The notes: generated by a model from the letters alone, not told the origin. A stretch of DNA of 35,606 bases from Candidatus Gastranaerophilales bacterium (GCA_944322935.1 CALUQO010000028.1:1-35606); one strand, 5' to 3'. Shown: positions 6,855 through 15,295, numbered from the stretch's first letter. Numbers and translations: made by a program.

Positions 6855-8951
6855 TTATTGATAATCAGGTGAGTACATTTCTCCGATTGTATCAACAGCT
6901 TCCACTTTAATATCGGTAATAAGTTCACTGTAAGAAATAACAACGATTGTCGGAATATGTCTTTCAAGCAGCTGGTACAATGGCAGCCTTATTCTCGGAG
7001 AACAAAGGATAACAGGCTGTCGGCCCACCGTCTGGTGAGCTCTCATAAGGGTCGATGCCGTTGTTTCAATAAGTTCCTGCACCTGCATGGGGTTTAACAA
7101 AAACATTGTCCCCAGCTCCGTTCTCTGGCAGCTGTCATCAAGAGTTTTTTCCCATTCGCTTGAAAGTGTCAACGCGTATAAAACTTTATCTTCCGTGCAG
7201 TTTGACAAACAAATCTGTCGACCTAATGCGGCTCTGATACGCTCAGAAAGAATATCCGGCTCTTTGGAAAATCTGGCGTAGTCGCATAACCTTTCAAAGA
7301 TAAAGATAATATCTTTTATGGAAACTTTTTCTCTAATCAGGTTAACAAAGATTTTTCTCAAATCACTTGTTGAAATAATTGCGGGAACAAGGTCGTTGAC
7401 AAGAGTCGGGTCTTGAGATTTAACAAGTTCCATGAGTTTAAGCACGTCAGTTTTTGTCATAACCTCATCAACATATTTTCTTACGCACTCTTGCAGGTGT
7501 GTAACAATTACGTCAACCGAATCAACAGCTGTCAGATGGTCGTTTTCATCAATCTGTGAAGGGTCAACCCAGTACGCGTTGGCCTGATATGTCGGGTCAA
7601 GATTTACAATTGTATCAGGCGGGGTCGGTTTGCCTGTTGCATCCCATTGGTCTGCAAGAATCATACGTTTGCCCGGATACACAAAACCGTTGGCAACCTT
7701 GTTGCCGCGAATGGAAATCAAATACTCATTGGCATCAAGTGCCGAAGAGTCCATAATTCTTATGTTAGGAATGATATAACCGAGTTCATCTGTTACACGT
7801 TGACGCAAAGCTGCAATTTTAGCAAGAAGCTGGCCTTCCTGATCAGGGTCAGCAATAGGCAGCAAGCCCGAACCAACCTGCAAACTCAATACGTCAACCC
7901 CCAAACGCTCATACATTTTATTGGGGTTAACAAGGTCTTGCATATTCTGTTTAACATTTTCCAATTGCCCCAACTGCGCCTGAACATCCTGATTTATCAA
8001 AACAGAGAATGCGGCAATTGTGATGATAATTGCAAATACCGTAAACGGAAACCACGGCAGCCCCGTCCAATGGCTTGTTACTGCAATCAAAAGCAAAAAA
8101 CCGACAGCACAGAACAAACTCATAGGTTTGCTCAAAATCTGTCCGGCAACATCTGTTGCCAAGCTCGGGCTGGCTGCTGATGCACGGGTCATTACGATAC
8201 CGGCAGAGATAGCCATTAGCAGTGACGGAACCTGAGAAGATAAACCGTCACCTATTGTTAAGATCGTATATTTTGAAACAGCATCGCCGACCGGCAGACC
8301 CTGCTGCAAAACCCCGATACACAAACCGCCGATGATGTTGATGATAACGATAATAATACCCGCCATCGTATCACCTTTTACAAACTTCATGGCACCATCC
8401 ATTGAACCGAATAAAGCAGATTCTCTTTGCAAGTCTTCACGTCTTTTTACCGCTTCATCAGGAGAAATCAAACCCGCGTTAAAATCAGCGTCAATTGTCA
8501 TCTGTTTACCCGGCATAGCGTCTAAGGCAAACCTTGCGGAAACCTCGGCAATACGTTCGGCACCCTTTGTAATAACCATAAACTGAACAATTGTGATGAT
8601 GATAAATATTACACCGCCTACAACCATATTACCGCCGGTTACGAAAGTACCAAAAGCGTGAATAACCTCACCTGCCTCGCCTTTGGCAAGGATAAGTCTT
8701 GTTGATGCAATACTTAATACAAGACGAAACATTGTACCGATAAGGATAATAGAAGGAAATGCCGCCAACTCCAACGGTTTTTGGATATACAACGATATCA
8801 TCAAAAGCACGATACCGAGGGTTATGTTTAGAGATATTGAAAAGTTAATAATCCAGGTAGGCACTTCTATAAGCAGGATAAGTATCAGCGCTACAACAAA
8901 TATCGCCAAAGATAATTCAGTTAATGTATTTGAGCGTTGTACACCTGCCAT
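6855..8951 (-). CDS. flhA: Flagellar export gate protein FlhA
   Basis: A 698-residue, full-length FHIPEP-family protein. About the first 320 residues hold the eight expected membrane helices; the cytoplasmic loop has the family signature FGSMDGAMKFVKGDT (~181-195); the C-terminal half is the cytoplasmic docking domain that forms the nonameric ring and receives export chaperones. The start ATG shares one base with the fliH stop (TAATG), so the two are translationally coupled. Gene order fliH-flhA-fliI differs from the usual fliF-G-H-I order by the insertion of flhA. Confidence 0.95.
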   Translation of the reverse strand: MAGVQRSNTLTELSLAIFVVALILILLIEVPTWIINFSISLNITLGIVLLMISLYIQKPLELAAFPSIILIGTMFRLVLSIASTRLILAKGEAGEVIHAFGTFVTGGNMVVGGVIFIIITIVQFMVITKGAERIAEVSARFALDAMPGKQMTIDADFNAGLISPDEAVKRREDLQRESALFGSMDGAMKFVKGDTMAGIIIVIINIIGGLCIGVLQQGLPVGDAVSKYTILTIGDGLSSQVPSLLMAISAGIVMTRASAASPSLATDVAGQILSKPMSLFCAVGFLLLIAVTSHWTGLPWFPFTVFAIIITIAAFSVLINQDVQAQLGQLENVKQNMQDLVNPNKMYERLGVDVLSLQVGSGLLPIADPDQEGQLLAKIAALRQRVTDELGYIIPNIRIMDSSALDANEYLISIRGNKVANGFVYPGKRMILADQWDATGKPTPPDTIVNLDPTYQANAYWVDPSQIDENDHLTAVDSVDVIVTHLQECVRKYVDEVMTKTDVLKLMELVKSQDPTLVNDLVPAIISTSDLRKIFVNLIREKVSIKDIIFIFERLCDYARFSKEPDILSERIRAALGRQICLSNCTEDKVLYALTLSSEWEKTLDDSCQRTELGTMFLLNPMQVQELIETTASTLMRAHQTVGRQPVILCSPRIRLPLYQLLERHIPTIVVISYSELITDIKVEAVDTIGEMYSPDYQ

Positions 8952-9730
8952 TATATTTGTTTAAATGCCTCCTTGATTAGTTCAAGCTGTGTTTTTATAT
9001 TTGCGTCTATAATCCCGTTTGATGTTTCAATAATTGCGGAACCTTCTTCCACATCTTTATCTCCGGTTACATAAATTTTAGCCTCAAGCTGTCCGGACGA
9101 CAAAAGATTGGGAACAATATCTTTTGTGTATTCCACATCGGTCGGATTTACTTTAAGTATAATTTTATTTTCGTCTTTAGCAAGGCTTTTTAATGCGTCT
9201 TTAACAATATTGTCAAGAATTGTTTTATCACTTGCGACTTCTTTTTTTATGATTTTTTCCGCAACCCTCAGCGATATATCGAGAATATCTTCAGATATTT
9301 TTTTATAAACTACATCCTTGTAAGAGAAAAATTCCTCTATCGCATGTTTTAGGGTTTTAACAGAGGAATGGGCCTCTACAAGACCTTTCTCGTAACCTTC
9401 TTTTGAGGCTTGTTCCTTGATTGCAATGGCCTCTTGCTGTGCACGGGAAATTAAATTTCTGTCATCAATACGGCGGTATCCGCGTCTTCTGTCTCCGCGG
9501 CGTCTTTCCGCTCTTTGATTAAAATCAATTTCATCAAAGTTAAACCCCGCAAATATATCTGTTTTATCCTCTTTTTTTTCAGGTTCAGCTTCTTTTGGCG
9601 CAGCAGTTTCAACAGTCTCTGGCTGTTGAGGCTGTTCTTTTATTTCCGGCGCTGTTTCCGGAGCCGGAGCTGGTGTTTGGGTTATTTTAGGTTTTACAAC
9701 TTTTTTTTGATTGTATCTTTTTATTATCAT
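8951..9730 (-). CDS. fliH: Flagellar export regulator FliH
   Basis: A 259-residue FliH/SctL-type stalk protein. Residues ~12-55 are rich in Pro, Glu, Gln and Lys; a very basic patch (QRAERRRGDRRRGYRRIDDR) follows near residue 77; then comes the helical EQASKEGYEKGLVEA segment typical of FliH and a C-terminal ATPase-binding domain ending in SNGIIDANIKTQLELIKEAF. FliH holds FliI and couples it to the C-ring. The Pro-rich and Arg-rich N-terminus is longer than usual. GCAGGAT precedes the ATG by about 11 bases; it begins 25 bp after the FliG-like gene. Confidence 0.88.
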   Translation of the reverse strand: MIIKRYNQKKVVKPKITQTPAPAPETAPEIKEQPQQPETVETAAPKEAEPEKKEDKTDIFAGFNFDEIDFNQRAERRRGDRRRGYRRIDDRNLISRAQQEAIAIKEQASKEGYEKGLVEAHSSVKTLKHAIEEFFSYKDVVYKKISEDILDISLRVAEKIIKKEVASDKTILDNIVKDALKSLAKDENKIILKVNPTDVEYTKDIVPNLLSSGQLEAKIYVTGDKDVEEGSAIIETSNGIIDANIKTQLELIKEAFKQI

Positions 9731-9755
9731 CCGTTAATTTATCCTGCAGGTGCTA

Positions 9756-10775
9756 TTAACGACGTGTTAATTTTTCTTCAAGGTGATTACATATAATATC
9801 CGCAATCCGTGGTGTTATAGGCGAATTCTTATTACCTGAAGAGACATTTGCAACATAATCGCGTATTGCTTTGCGCTCTTTACCAATAATATTCGAAATT
9901 TTGGAAATATCCGAATTTTTTACAATATTATATAATTTTTTATTTATCCTTGCCGGATTAATTTTTTTTGACTTAGGCAAAGAGTTTTTTATTTCCTTTA
10001 ATCCTTTGGCAAGAATATTAGGGTCGAGCGATGTTTCCAAATCCTCTTTGGCCGCATAATCCAAAAGAACTGCCGCATCCTTTTCGTCAAACCTTTCAAT
10101 AAGACTCTGTCTTTTCTCAGGCGGAAGATGTTTTAAAACAATTGCGAAGGTAGCAAGTTTAAGGATTCTTGTGTTATTCATCTGGTTTATATATTCATTC
10201 CCGGATGCATCACCAGCTTGAGCCTGCTGCGCCTGTTGTTGAGCCTGTTGTTGAGCCTGCTGCTGTGCTTGCAGTTCTGCCTGCTGCTGAGTCATTTCAT
10301 CTATATTGGAATGGCTTAATGCCTCTTGAACCTGTGCATCGTTTAATATACCTCTGTTTTTTAATTCGTCCAACGCTTCATTGTAAGCTTTTTTTACCTG
10401 AAATTCCACAATTGCAAGGATATCACCCTGCGACATATTCTTGATGGTTGCAGTTTTTGCTATCTCAAATATGGTAAAAGCCACCTTTTGCAAAATACCG
10501 TCTCTGAATTGAGGGTCGATGTTGCTTCTTATAATATCGATAGCTTTGTGAAACGTCCATTCGCCGATAAGCTGTGTAATAATAGAAGCCTGATTGGCAT
10601 CAAGAGTTACCTTTGTGTCATTAGCAAGCGCCTCACCTGCCATGTAACAAAAATTGTGAACGGTATTGACAATATATTGCCTGTCGGGGTCCGCAATATC
10701 CGGCGGCAATGCCGGCCCGACCTGTTCGGCAAGATTTTTTGCAAATGCTTTATAATCAAAACCTTGTATTGGCAA
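9756..10775 (-). CDS. Divergent FliG-like protein (by position)
   Basis: A 339-residue protein, the usual FliG length, located between fliF and fliH, where fliG normally lies. Sequence similarity to FliG is weak. Residues ~205-265 (ILKLATFAIVLKHLPPEKRQ...) resemble the FliG middle-domain pattern in which an AxVLxxLPPEK helix is followed by a Glu/Leu-rich helix. The N-terminal ~150 residues do not look like FliG-N, and a Gln/Ala-rich linker (QAQQQAQQQAQQQAQQAQ, ~167-185) separates the halves. The start is TTG at 10775, chosen because GGGGGAGA lies five bases upstream (10781-10788). If it is FliG it forms the rotor C-ring; otherwise it is a lineage-specific C-ring adaptor. The torque-helix charges cannot be confirmed by eye. 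Confidence 0.65.
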   Translation of the reverse strand: MPIQGFDYKAFAKNLAEQVGPALPPDIADPDRQYIVNTVHNFCYMAGEALANDTKVTLDANQASIITQLIGEWTFHKAIDIIRSNIDPQFRDGILQKVAFTIFEIAKTATIKNMSQGDILAIVEFQVKKAYNEALDELKNRGILNDAQVQEALSHSNIDEMTQQQAELQAQQQAQQQAQQQAQQAQAGDASGNEYINQMNNTRILKLATFAIVLKHLPPEKRQSLIERFDEKDAAVLLDYAAKEDLETSLDPNILAKGLKEIKNSLPKSKKINPARINKKLYNIVKNSDISKISNIIGKERKAIRDYVANVSSGNKNSPITPRIADIICNHLEEKLTRR

Positions 10776-10880
10776 TTTATTCTCCCCCTGTTTTGTTTTG
10801 GTAAATTTTTATTCCGCTCTGCTGTTGTTTTTTACTCTCATAAAATGTGACATTCAGTCACTTTTCATTCAACAGAGTGC

Positions 10881-11317
10881 CGCTGTTATTATGTTGCGCC
10901 CTCCCTGACTTGACCTGCGTCAAGTCCATTCGGGCTTCACACCGGCTTACGCCTTTTTTTGCTCCTGTGGGCTTCGGACTTCCGTCCTGCAGTCCTACGT
11001 CGCTGTTATTATGTTCCGCTTTTTCGGTCTTTCACTTCTGAAAGCCCTGCAAAGCTTCACATCGGCTTACGCCTTTTTTTGCTCCTGTGGGCTTCGGACT
11101 TCCGTCCTGCAGTCCTACGTCGCTGTTATTATGTTCCGCTTTTTCGGTCTTTCACTTCTGAAAGCCCTGCAAAGCTTCACATCGGCTTACGCCTTTTTTT
11201 GCTCCTGTGGGCTTCGGACTTTCGTCCTGCAGTCCTACGTCGCTGTTATTATGTTGCGCCCTCCCTGACTTGACCTGCGTCAAGTCCATTCGGGCTTCAC
11301 ACCGGCTTACGCCTTTT
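10881..11317. repeat. 120-bp tandem palindrome array inside the flagellar operon
   Basis: The word CGCTGTTATTATGTT begins at 10881, 11001, 11121 and 11241, exactly 120 bp apart; the fourth unit is partial. Units 1 and 4 carry one central module with the palindrome GACTTGAC/GTCAAGTC, units 2 and 3 another of equal length with CTTTCA/TGAAAG, giving the order A-B-B-A. All full units share TTTGCTCCTGTGGGCTTC and TCCTACGTCGCTG around a GGAC/GTCC hairpin. The whole gap 10776-11438 has no credible gene; the plus-strand open frames there only mirror the repeat. The right part (11318-11438) holds further short inverted repeats. Confidence 0.92.
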
Positions 11318-11438
11318 CCCGCCTGTCAAATCATAGATTTGTCCGCTACGGTAATAAATTACCTTCGCAACGGCGGTCACTAAAGGTTCCGGCTTTAATG
11401 TCTTTCAGCAATGAAAGCCACTAAAGCCTTCACACAAG

Positions 11439-13067
11439 TTAACTTTTCTCAATCCAGCTTTTAACGTGGTCGGCCACATCTTCGTTTTCGAGTCCTTCGA
11501 GTTCTGCAGCGATATCAGCTAAAGTTGCATTGAGTTCGGGTATGGTCTGTCTTGCCTGTTTTTGTTCAAGCATACCCTGTGCCAGCTGGGTTTGTCTTTC
11601 GATAAGCTCAGCCGCTTTAAGATTTACATCTCGTATTTGTTTTTCCTGATCTTGAGTTTTTTCTCTGAGCATTTCAATTTCTTCTTTCTGTTTTTGTTGG
11701 GCTGCCTTAACCCTGTCGGACAGGAATTTAAGCCCTACGCCAAGTCCTATAAGAATCATTGCGATGGCAATCCACCACGGGTTGCCTGTTGAATCAGGTT
11801 TAGGCAAAGATTCAGGTTTATCTCCGGCAAGGAACGGGTCAACGGAATCAGAAAACGCAATTTCAACATTTTCCGGTTTTGCTTTTGGTGAAGCTGCTTT
11901 AGCTACCAAAACTTTTAACTCTTCCAAAGTCATATTAGCGGGAATTGCACTTTCTTCAAGGGTTACGGCTATAGAAATATCTTCAATTGTACCGGGTTTA
12001 ACAAGCTCACTTGTCTGAATCTTAGGTACACCGTATTGAGATTCTCTTGCAGTTCTTGAATAGCTTCTATTCTGTGCCGAATCAGCGTTGTTGGCGGGTA
12101 ATCCGTTAGGCAGGTATACGCTGACCGCACTTATTCCCTTATTTGTATCTCTTGTCTGGTCGCCCAAACCTTCAGAAAAAGTTTGTTCTGTCAAAGAAGT
12201 TTTCTTTGTCGGGTCAAAGTCTATGGCATCCTTTTGCATAGGAGACTGTCTTAAATACGTACTGACAGTCACGGCATAGTTGCCTTTGCCTATTAATTTA
12301 TCCAGCTGGGTTTTAACTTTTGCCTGCATGTACTGGTCGTTTTCTTCCAGTTTTGCAAGCATGTCGTCATCCGCAGAGGCTATAGAGTCATAGACATTGC
12401 CGTTTGTATCGGTAATTGAAATATTTTCGGCATCCAATCCGTTTACGGAACCCAATAGCAAGTTTCTTATCGCTTTAACCTTCATGTTATCGAGTTTTTC
12501 GCCGCTTGGCATAACAATTTGAACAGTTGCAGTAATAGGTTTTTGGTCCTGTTCAAACATTACCTGTTCCGGTATGGAAACAAAAACAGAGGCATTTTCT
12601 ATAGGCGGGATTTTTCTTATCAAACGTGATAACTCGCCGTTGATTGCACGTGTAAGACGGATTCTCTTATCTTCTTTTGTTGAAGTAAAGTCGCCTTTGT
12701 CAAATATTTCAAGCCCTATATTCTGGTCAACAAGACCGCTTTTTACAATGGCAAGAAGAGCTCTGTCTCTTTGTGTCATTGTATATTTTTTCAAATACAA
12801 TACGGATTTCTGACCGTCCATACGTCTGTCGGCAGTGATACCTTCTCTTGCGAGAAGTGCCTGTATTTCAATTGCTTTACCGAGGTTATCCGTTGTCAAA
12901 AGGTCAAGAGGCTGGTCTATAACTTTTTCTTTTACCGCTTTAGGGCCGCCGGAATTGTTGGAAGACGCAACAATTCCCACTGTAATAAACAGTGCCAGAA
13001 CGACGATGAGTCCCCCTATTATCCCATAAAGTAATGGCTTATTTGCGAGTATCTTTTGAAAATCCAT
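11439..13067 (-). CDS. fliF: Flagellar MS-ring protein FliF
   Basis: A 542-residue FliF. The first membrane helix (LLYGIIGGLIVVLALFITVGIV) is at ~12-34, the ring-building domain with QALLAREGI and the conserved ASVFVSIPE follows (~145-180), then a low-complexity periplasmic region, the second helix (WWIAIAMILIGLGVGLKFL, ~430), a coiled coil rich in Gln/Lys/Glu, and an acidic C-terminal end with NEDVADHVKSWIEKS. That end matches the FliG-binding tail of flagellar FliF and is absent from the type III secretion counterpart SctJ. FliF forms the ring in the inner membrane on which rotor and export gate assemble. GGCAGGA lies 11 bases before the ATG. First gene of the operon. Confidence 0.93.
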   Translation of the reverse strand: MDFQKILANKPLLYGIIGGLIVVLALFITVGIVASSNNSGGPKAVKEKVIDQPLDLLTTDNLGKAIEIQALLAREGITADRRMDGQKSVLYLKKYTMTQRDRALLAIVKSGLVDQNIGLEIFDKGDFTSTKEDKRIRLTRAINGELSRLIRKIPPIENASVFVSIPEQVMFEQDQKPITATVQIVMPSGEKLDNMKVKAIRNLLLGSVNGLDAENISITDTNGNVYDSIASADDDMLAKLEENDQYMQAKVKTQLDKLIGKGNYAVTVSTYLRQSPMQKDAIDFDPTKKTSLTEQTFSEGLGDQTRDTNKGISAVSVYLPNGLPANNADSAQNRSYSRTARESQYGVPKIQTSELVKPGTIEDISIAVTLEESAIPANMTLEELKVLVAKAASPKAKPENVEIAFSDSVDPFLAGDKPESLPKPDSTGNPWWIAIAMILIGLGVGLKFLSDRVKAAQQKQKEEIEMLREKTQDQEKQIRDVNLKAAELIERQTQLAQGMLEQKQARQTIPELNATLADIAAELEGLENEDVADHVKSWIEKS

Positions 13068-13094
13068 CTATAGTTTTTTCCTGCCTCATTTTAG

Positions 13095-13123
13095 ATTATA
13101 CTATTAATAACGGTAGAAGTTAA
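13095..13123 (-). promoter_or_regulatory. Promoter of the fliF operon
   Basis: TTAACT (13118-13123), a 17-bp spacer and a consensus TATAAT (13095-13100) precede the fliF start by a leader of about 20 nt that contains the ribosome-binding site GGCAGGA (13079-13085). The layout is of the housekeeping sigma type, not the GG-N10-GC type of sigma-54. Confidence 0.65.
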
Positions 13124-13164
13124 CTCCAAATGCACGATTTCACTTAATTTTCATACATTTGGAG
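13124..13164. promoter_or_regulatory. Inverted repeat next to the fliF promoter
   Basis: CTCCAAATG (13124-13132) and CATTTGGAG (13156-13164) form a perfect 9-bp inverted repeat that abuts the -35 box of the fliF promoter. A third copy of the half-site, CTCCAAAT, is at 13251-13258. The spacing and position suit an activator or repressor site; a stem-loop of the repeat type is the alternative. Confidence 0.5.
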
Positions 13165-13277
13165 GAGTCGTTCTTCTTTGCTACAGACTTTCCGCAAAGT
13201 ATAAAAATTGCTCTAATTATACATTGGGCTTCTATAGCGCGTTATTCTCCTCCAAATTAATGATTTTTTTTCAAAAG

Positions 13278-14447
13278 TCATGTTTTTCTTACAAATTCAG
13301 CAGGAATTTCATTACACATACAATGAATTCCACCGCCTTCATTTTCCAAAAGTTCGGCAATTTTGCCGCTGCGTCCCTCTATAAAATAAATATTTTCTTT
13401 TTTTACATATGGTTTTAGTGCATCCGTAAACATTTTTTCAAAATCAAAACCTATTTTTTCGCTGATTTCAGGAGTCAATCCGTAATATTTGTTTAAATTA
13501 GATTTGTTTGTAATAAACACAAGCGACCCGTCATTTTTTTGATGAACCACGGCATTCATATAGTTAAGATAATGCACCAAATCATCTTTGCGTGCAGCGG
13601 GTATTGAATAATACACCCGCCCCGGAACAAATATCGGTGTATAGCCGTTATTTTTTAAAACAGAGGCAATTTCATAAGCTTTTGGATTTTTTCCTTTTTT
13701 AACATCTTTTTCAAAATCTTTTAACAATAGTTTTAAACCGCTTTTTACGTCATCAAGTTCTTTTATCTCTTCTTTTGTACATTTTTGAGATATTTTATAT
13801 TTACCGATATTTTCTATAGCTTTTCTGATTGCTTTTATTGTCAATCTGTCATCAGCAACAAGGACTTTTTTATTGTTAAGCGGTCTTATAAACAAATCAA
13901 GATGAAAATCCGCCTGCGGAAGCGGTATAACCTTTGATACTCCGTACTTTTGTTTTAAAGAGTCAACACTGTTTTTTAACAATTCATTTGCCCCGACAAA
14001 CAGCTCTTCTTTACCGTTGTTTTTTACAAAAAACAGATTTCCGCCTTCGATATAATTTTCACAATCCGTATATTTTCCTTTTGTCAGGGTTGCCACACGT
14101 CTTGCAAAGTCGGAATCTATTCTCAATGAATCCTGCAAAACTTTATTTTCAGGTGTTAATACCGCCATATCCTGCGCCCATTTTGCAAAACCGAAGGTGC
14201 ATATTTTAAAAAATTTTTTTATACTATCCAAATTGGCATACAATTTGTTTGTCTGATTGGTGAAATACACCCTGAAACCTTCTTTTTTCCCTATTTCAGA
14301 CATTTGTTTAATTATTTCAAAGGAATCGGGCTCATCATTAACCGTCATAACAACGGCACTTAACGATCGTGCATCATAGCCTTTAAAAGCAATTTTTGAC
14401 TGATTTAGCGTGTGAGATTTATCTGCATTATTGATTGAAATATTCAT
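13278..14447 (-). CDS. Pentein-fold deiminase, agmatine/peptidyl-arginine deiminase-like
   Basis: A 389-residue guanidine-modifying enzyme. The catalytic layout of the family is visible: Asp in KWAQDMAVL (~93), Glu in NYIEGGNLFF (~134), the His-x-Asp pair in ADFHLDLF (182/184) and the nucleophile Cys near the end in GGGIHCMCNEIP (~376). Agmatine deiminase makes N-carbamoylputrescine for polyamine synthesis, while relatives citrullinate proteins; the usual WxRD is WAQD here and a ~60-residue Lys-rich insertion (~205-265) is unusual, so the substrate is open. I chose ATG 14447, not the TTG at 14474. There is no signal peptide; the N-terminus has an extra ~25 residues (…IAFKGYD). Confidence 0.8.
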   Translation of the reverse strand: MNISINNADKSHTLNQSKIAFKGYDARSLSAVVMTVNDEPDSFEIIKQMSEIGKKEGFRVYFTNQTNKLYANLDSIKKFFKICTFGFAKWAQDMAVLTPENKVLQDSLRIDSDFARRVATLTKGKYTDCENYIEGGNLFFVKNNGKEELFVGANELLKNSVDSLKQKYGVSKVIPLPQADFHLDLFIRPLNNKKVLVADDRLTIKAIRKAIENIGKYKISQKCTKEEIKELDDVKSGLKLLLKDFEKDVKKGKNPKAYEIASVLKNNGYTPIFVPGRVYYSIPAARKDDLVHYLNYMNAVVHQKNDGSLVFITNKSNLNKYYGLTPEISEKIGFDFEKMFTDALKPYVKKENIYFIEGRSGKIAELLENEGGGIHCMCNEIPAEFVRKT

Positions 14448-14490
14448 ACAACGGCTAAAACATGTAAAGCCCAAAAATTGCCAGTATATA

Positions 14491-15258
14491 TTATTTTAAC
14501 TTCGGCATAACCCAATTTACAATATCCTTGCTCATCGTAGGATTTGCCTTGAGCATTAACATGCCCATACCGCCCTGCGGATAAATTTTCAGGTTATATT
14601 CCGCCTGTGCAAATTTTTTCAATGTGTTGGCTTCTTTTTTAGAATAATTATCCCTGTTGCTGGCTATGGACATTATCGGAATATTTCCTAAATTTGTCAT
14701 TGATATTGGTATGTATAATCCTTTAAAATTACTTGTCGGGGATATTAAAACAAGGGCTTTGGGTTTGTTAACCATTTTTTCGCTTGCAAGCACAGCGGTA
14801 TTTGCCCCTATATCAGCCCCGACAATGGCATATTTTGTGGTGGAAATATCTTTATAGTTGCTTGCAAGATATTTTAAAATATCCGTAACATCTTTCGGAT
14901 AAATTGCATACTGCTTTTCTGAATAATATCTCCACGAGCGTATTCTGAAATCCGAATCATATATACTTTGTCCGTGGCCCCGCAGGTCAATAACAAGTGC
15001 GGCACTGCCCGCGTCCACAAAATCCTGTACAAGGCTGCCCCAATCATCACTGGAATAGCCTATTGAATGTAAAAATACAACAACAGGGTAAACTTTAGCT
15101 TTTTGTTTCGGGTAATATAATTTTGATTTTATAACAAAGCTGTCATCCGTTTCATAGGTAAGGTTTATGTACTCGACTTTCTTTTTTGCCGCAGCAAAAG
15201 AAATCAATGGTGGTAACATAAAAAGAACAAACAGTACAGCTAATATTCGTTTAATCAT
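14491..15258 (-). CDS. Secreted alpha/beta-hydrolase-fold protein, probably inactive
   Basis: A 255-residue protein with a signal peptide (MIKRILAVLFVLFMLPPLISFAAA) and an alpha/beta-hydrolase fold: VVVFLHSIGYSSDDW, the LVIDLRGHGQS strand and a nucleophile elbow. In that elbow the expected Ser (G-x-S-x-G) is Asp149 (VGADIGAN), and where the catalytic His normally stands (GxxHG) the sequence reads GGMGM (Met231). An acid, Asp203, is kept. With neither Ser nor His, classical esterase chemistry is not possible, so it may be a binding protein, or use Asp in another way as dehalogenases do (but these still need His). It follows the HD-GYP-like gene by 37 bp, probably in one transcript. Confidence 0.85.
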   Translation of the reverse strand: MIKRILAVLFVLFMLPPLISFAAAKKKVEYINLTYETDDSFVIKSKLYYPKQKAKVYPVVVFLHSIGYSSDDWGSLVQDFVDAGSAALVIDLRGHGQSIYDSDFRIRSWRYYSEKQYAIYPKDVTDILKYLASNYKDISTTKYAIVGADIGANTAVLASEKMVNKPKALVLISPTSNFKGLYIPISMTNLGNIPIMSIASNRDNYSKKEANTLKKFAQAEYNLKIYPQGGMGMLMLKANPTMSKDIVNWVMPKLK

Positions 15259-15295
15259 AATTAATCTTTAAAGCTCTCTTTTTTACATTGCTGGG

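Noticed and set aside
10847-11273. Plus-strand open frames with repeated peptide sequence over the 120-bp array
   Set aside because: A 120-bp period is a multiple of three, so any open frame repeats as peptide. No ribosome-binding site, no known domain, and the array lies inside a minus-strand operon.
5493-13067. Non-flagellar type III secretion system
   Set aside because: FliF has a C-terminal FliG-binding-like tail and two membrane helices, unlike SctJ; no secretin, needle or effector gene is seen. The missing remainder of the flagellar set leaves slight doubt.
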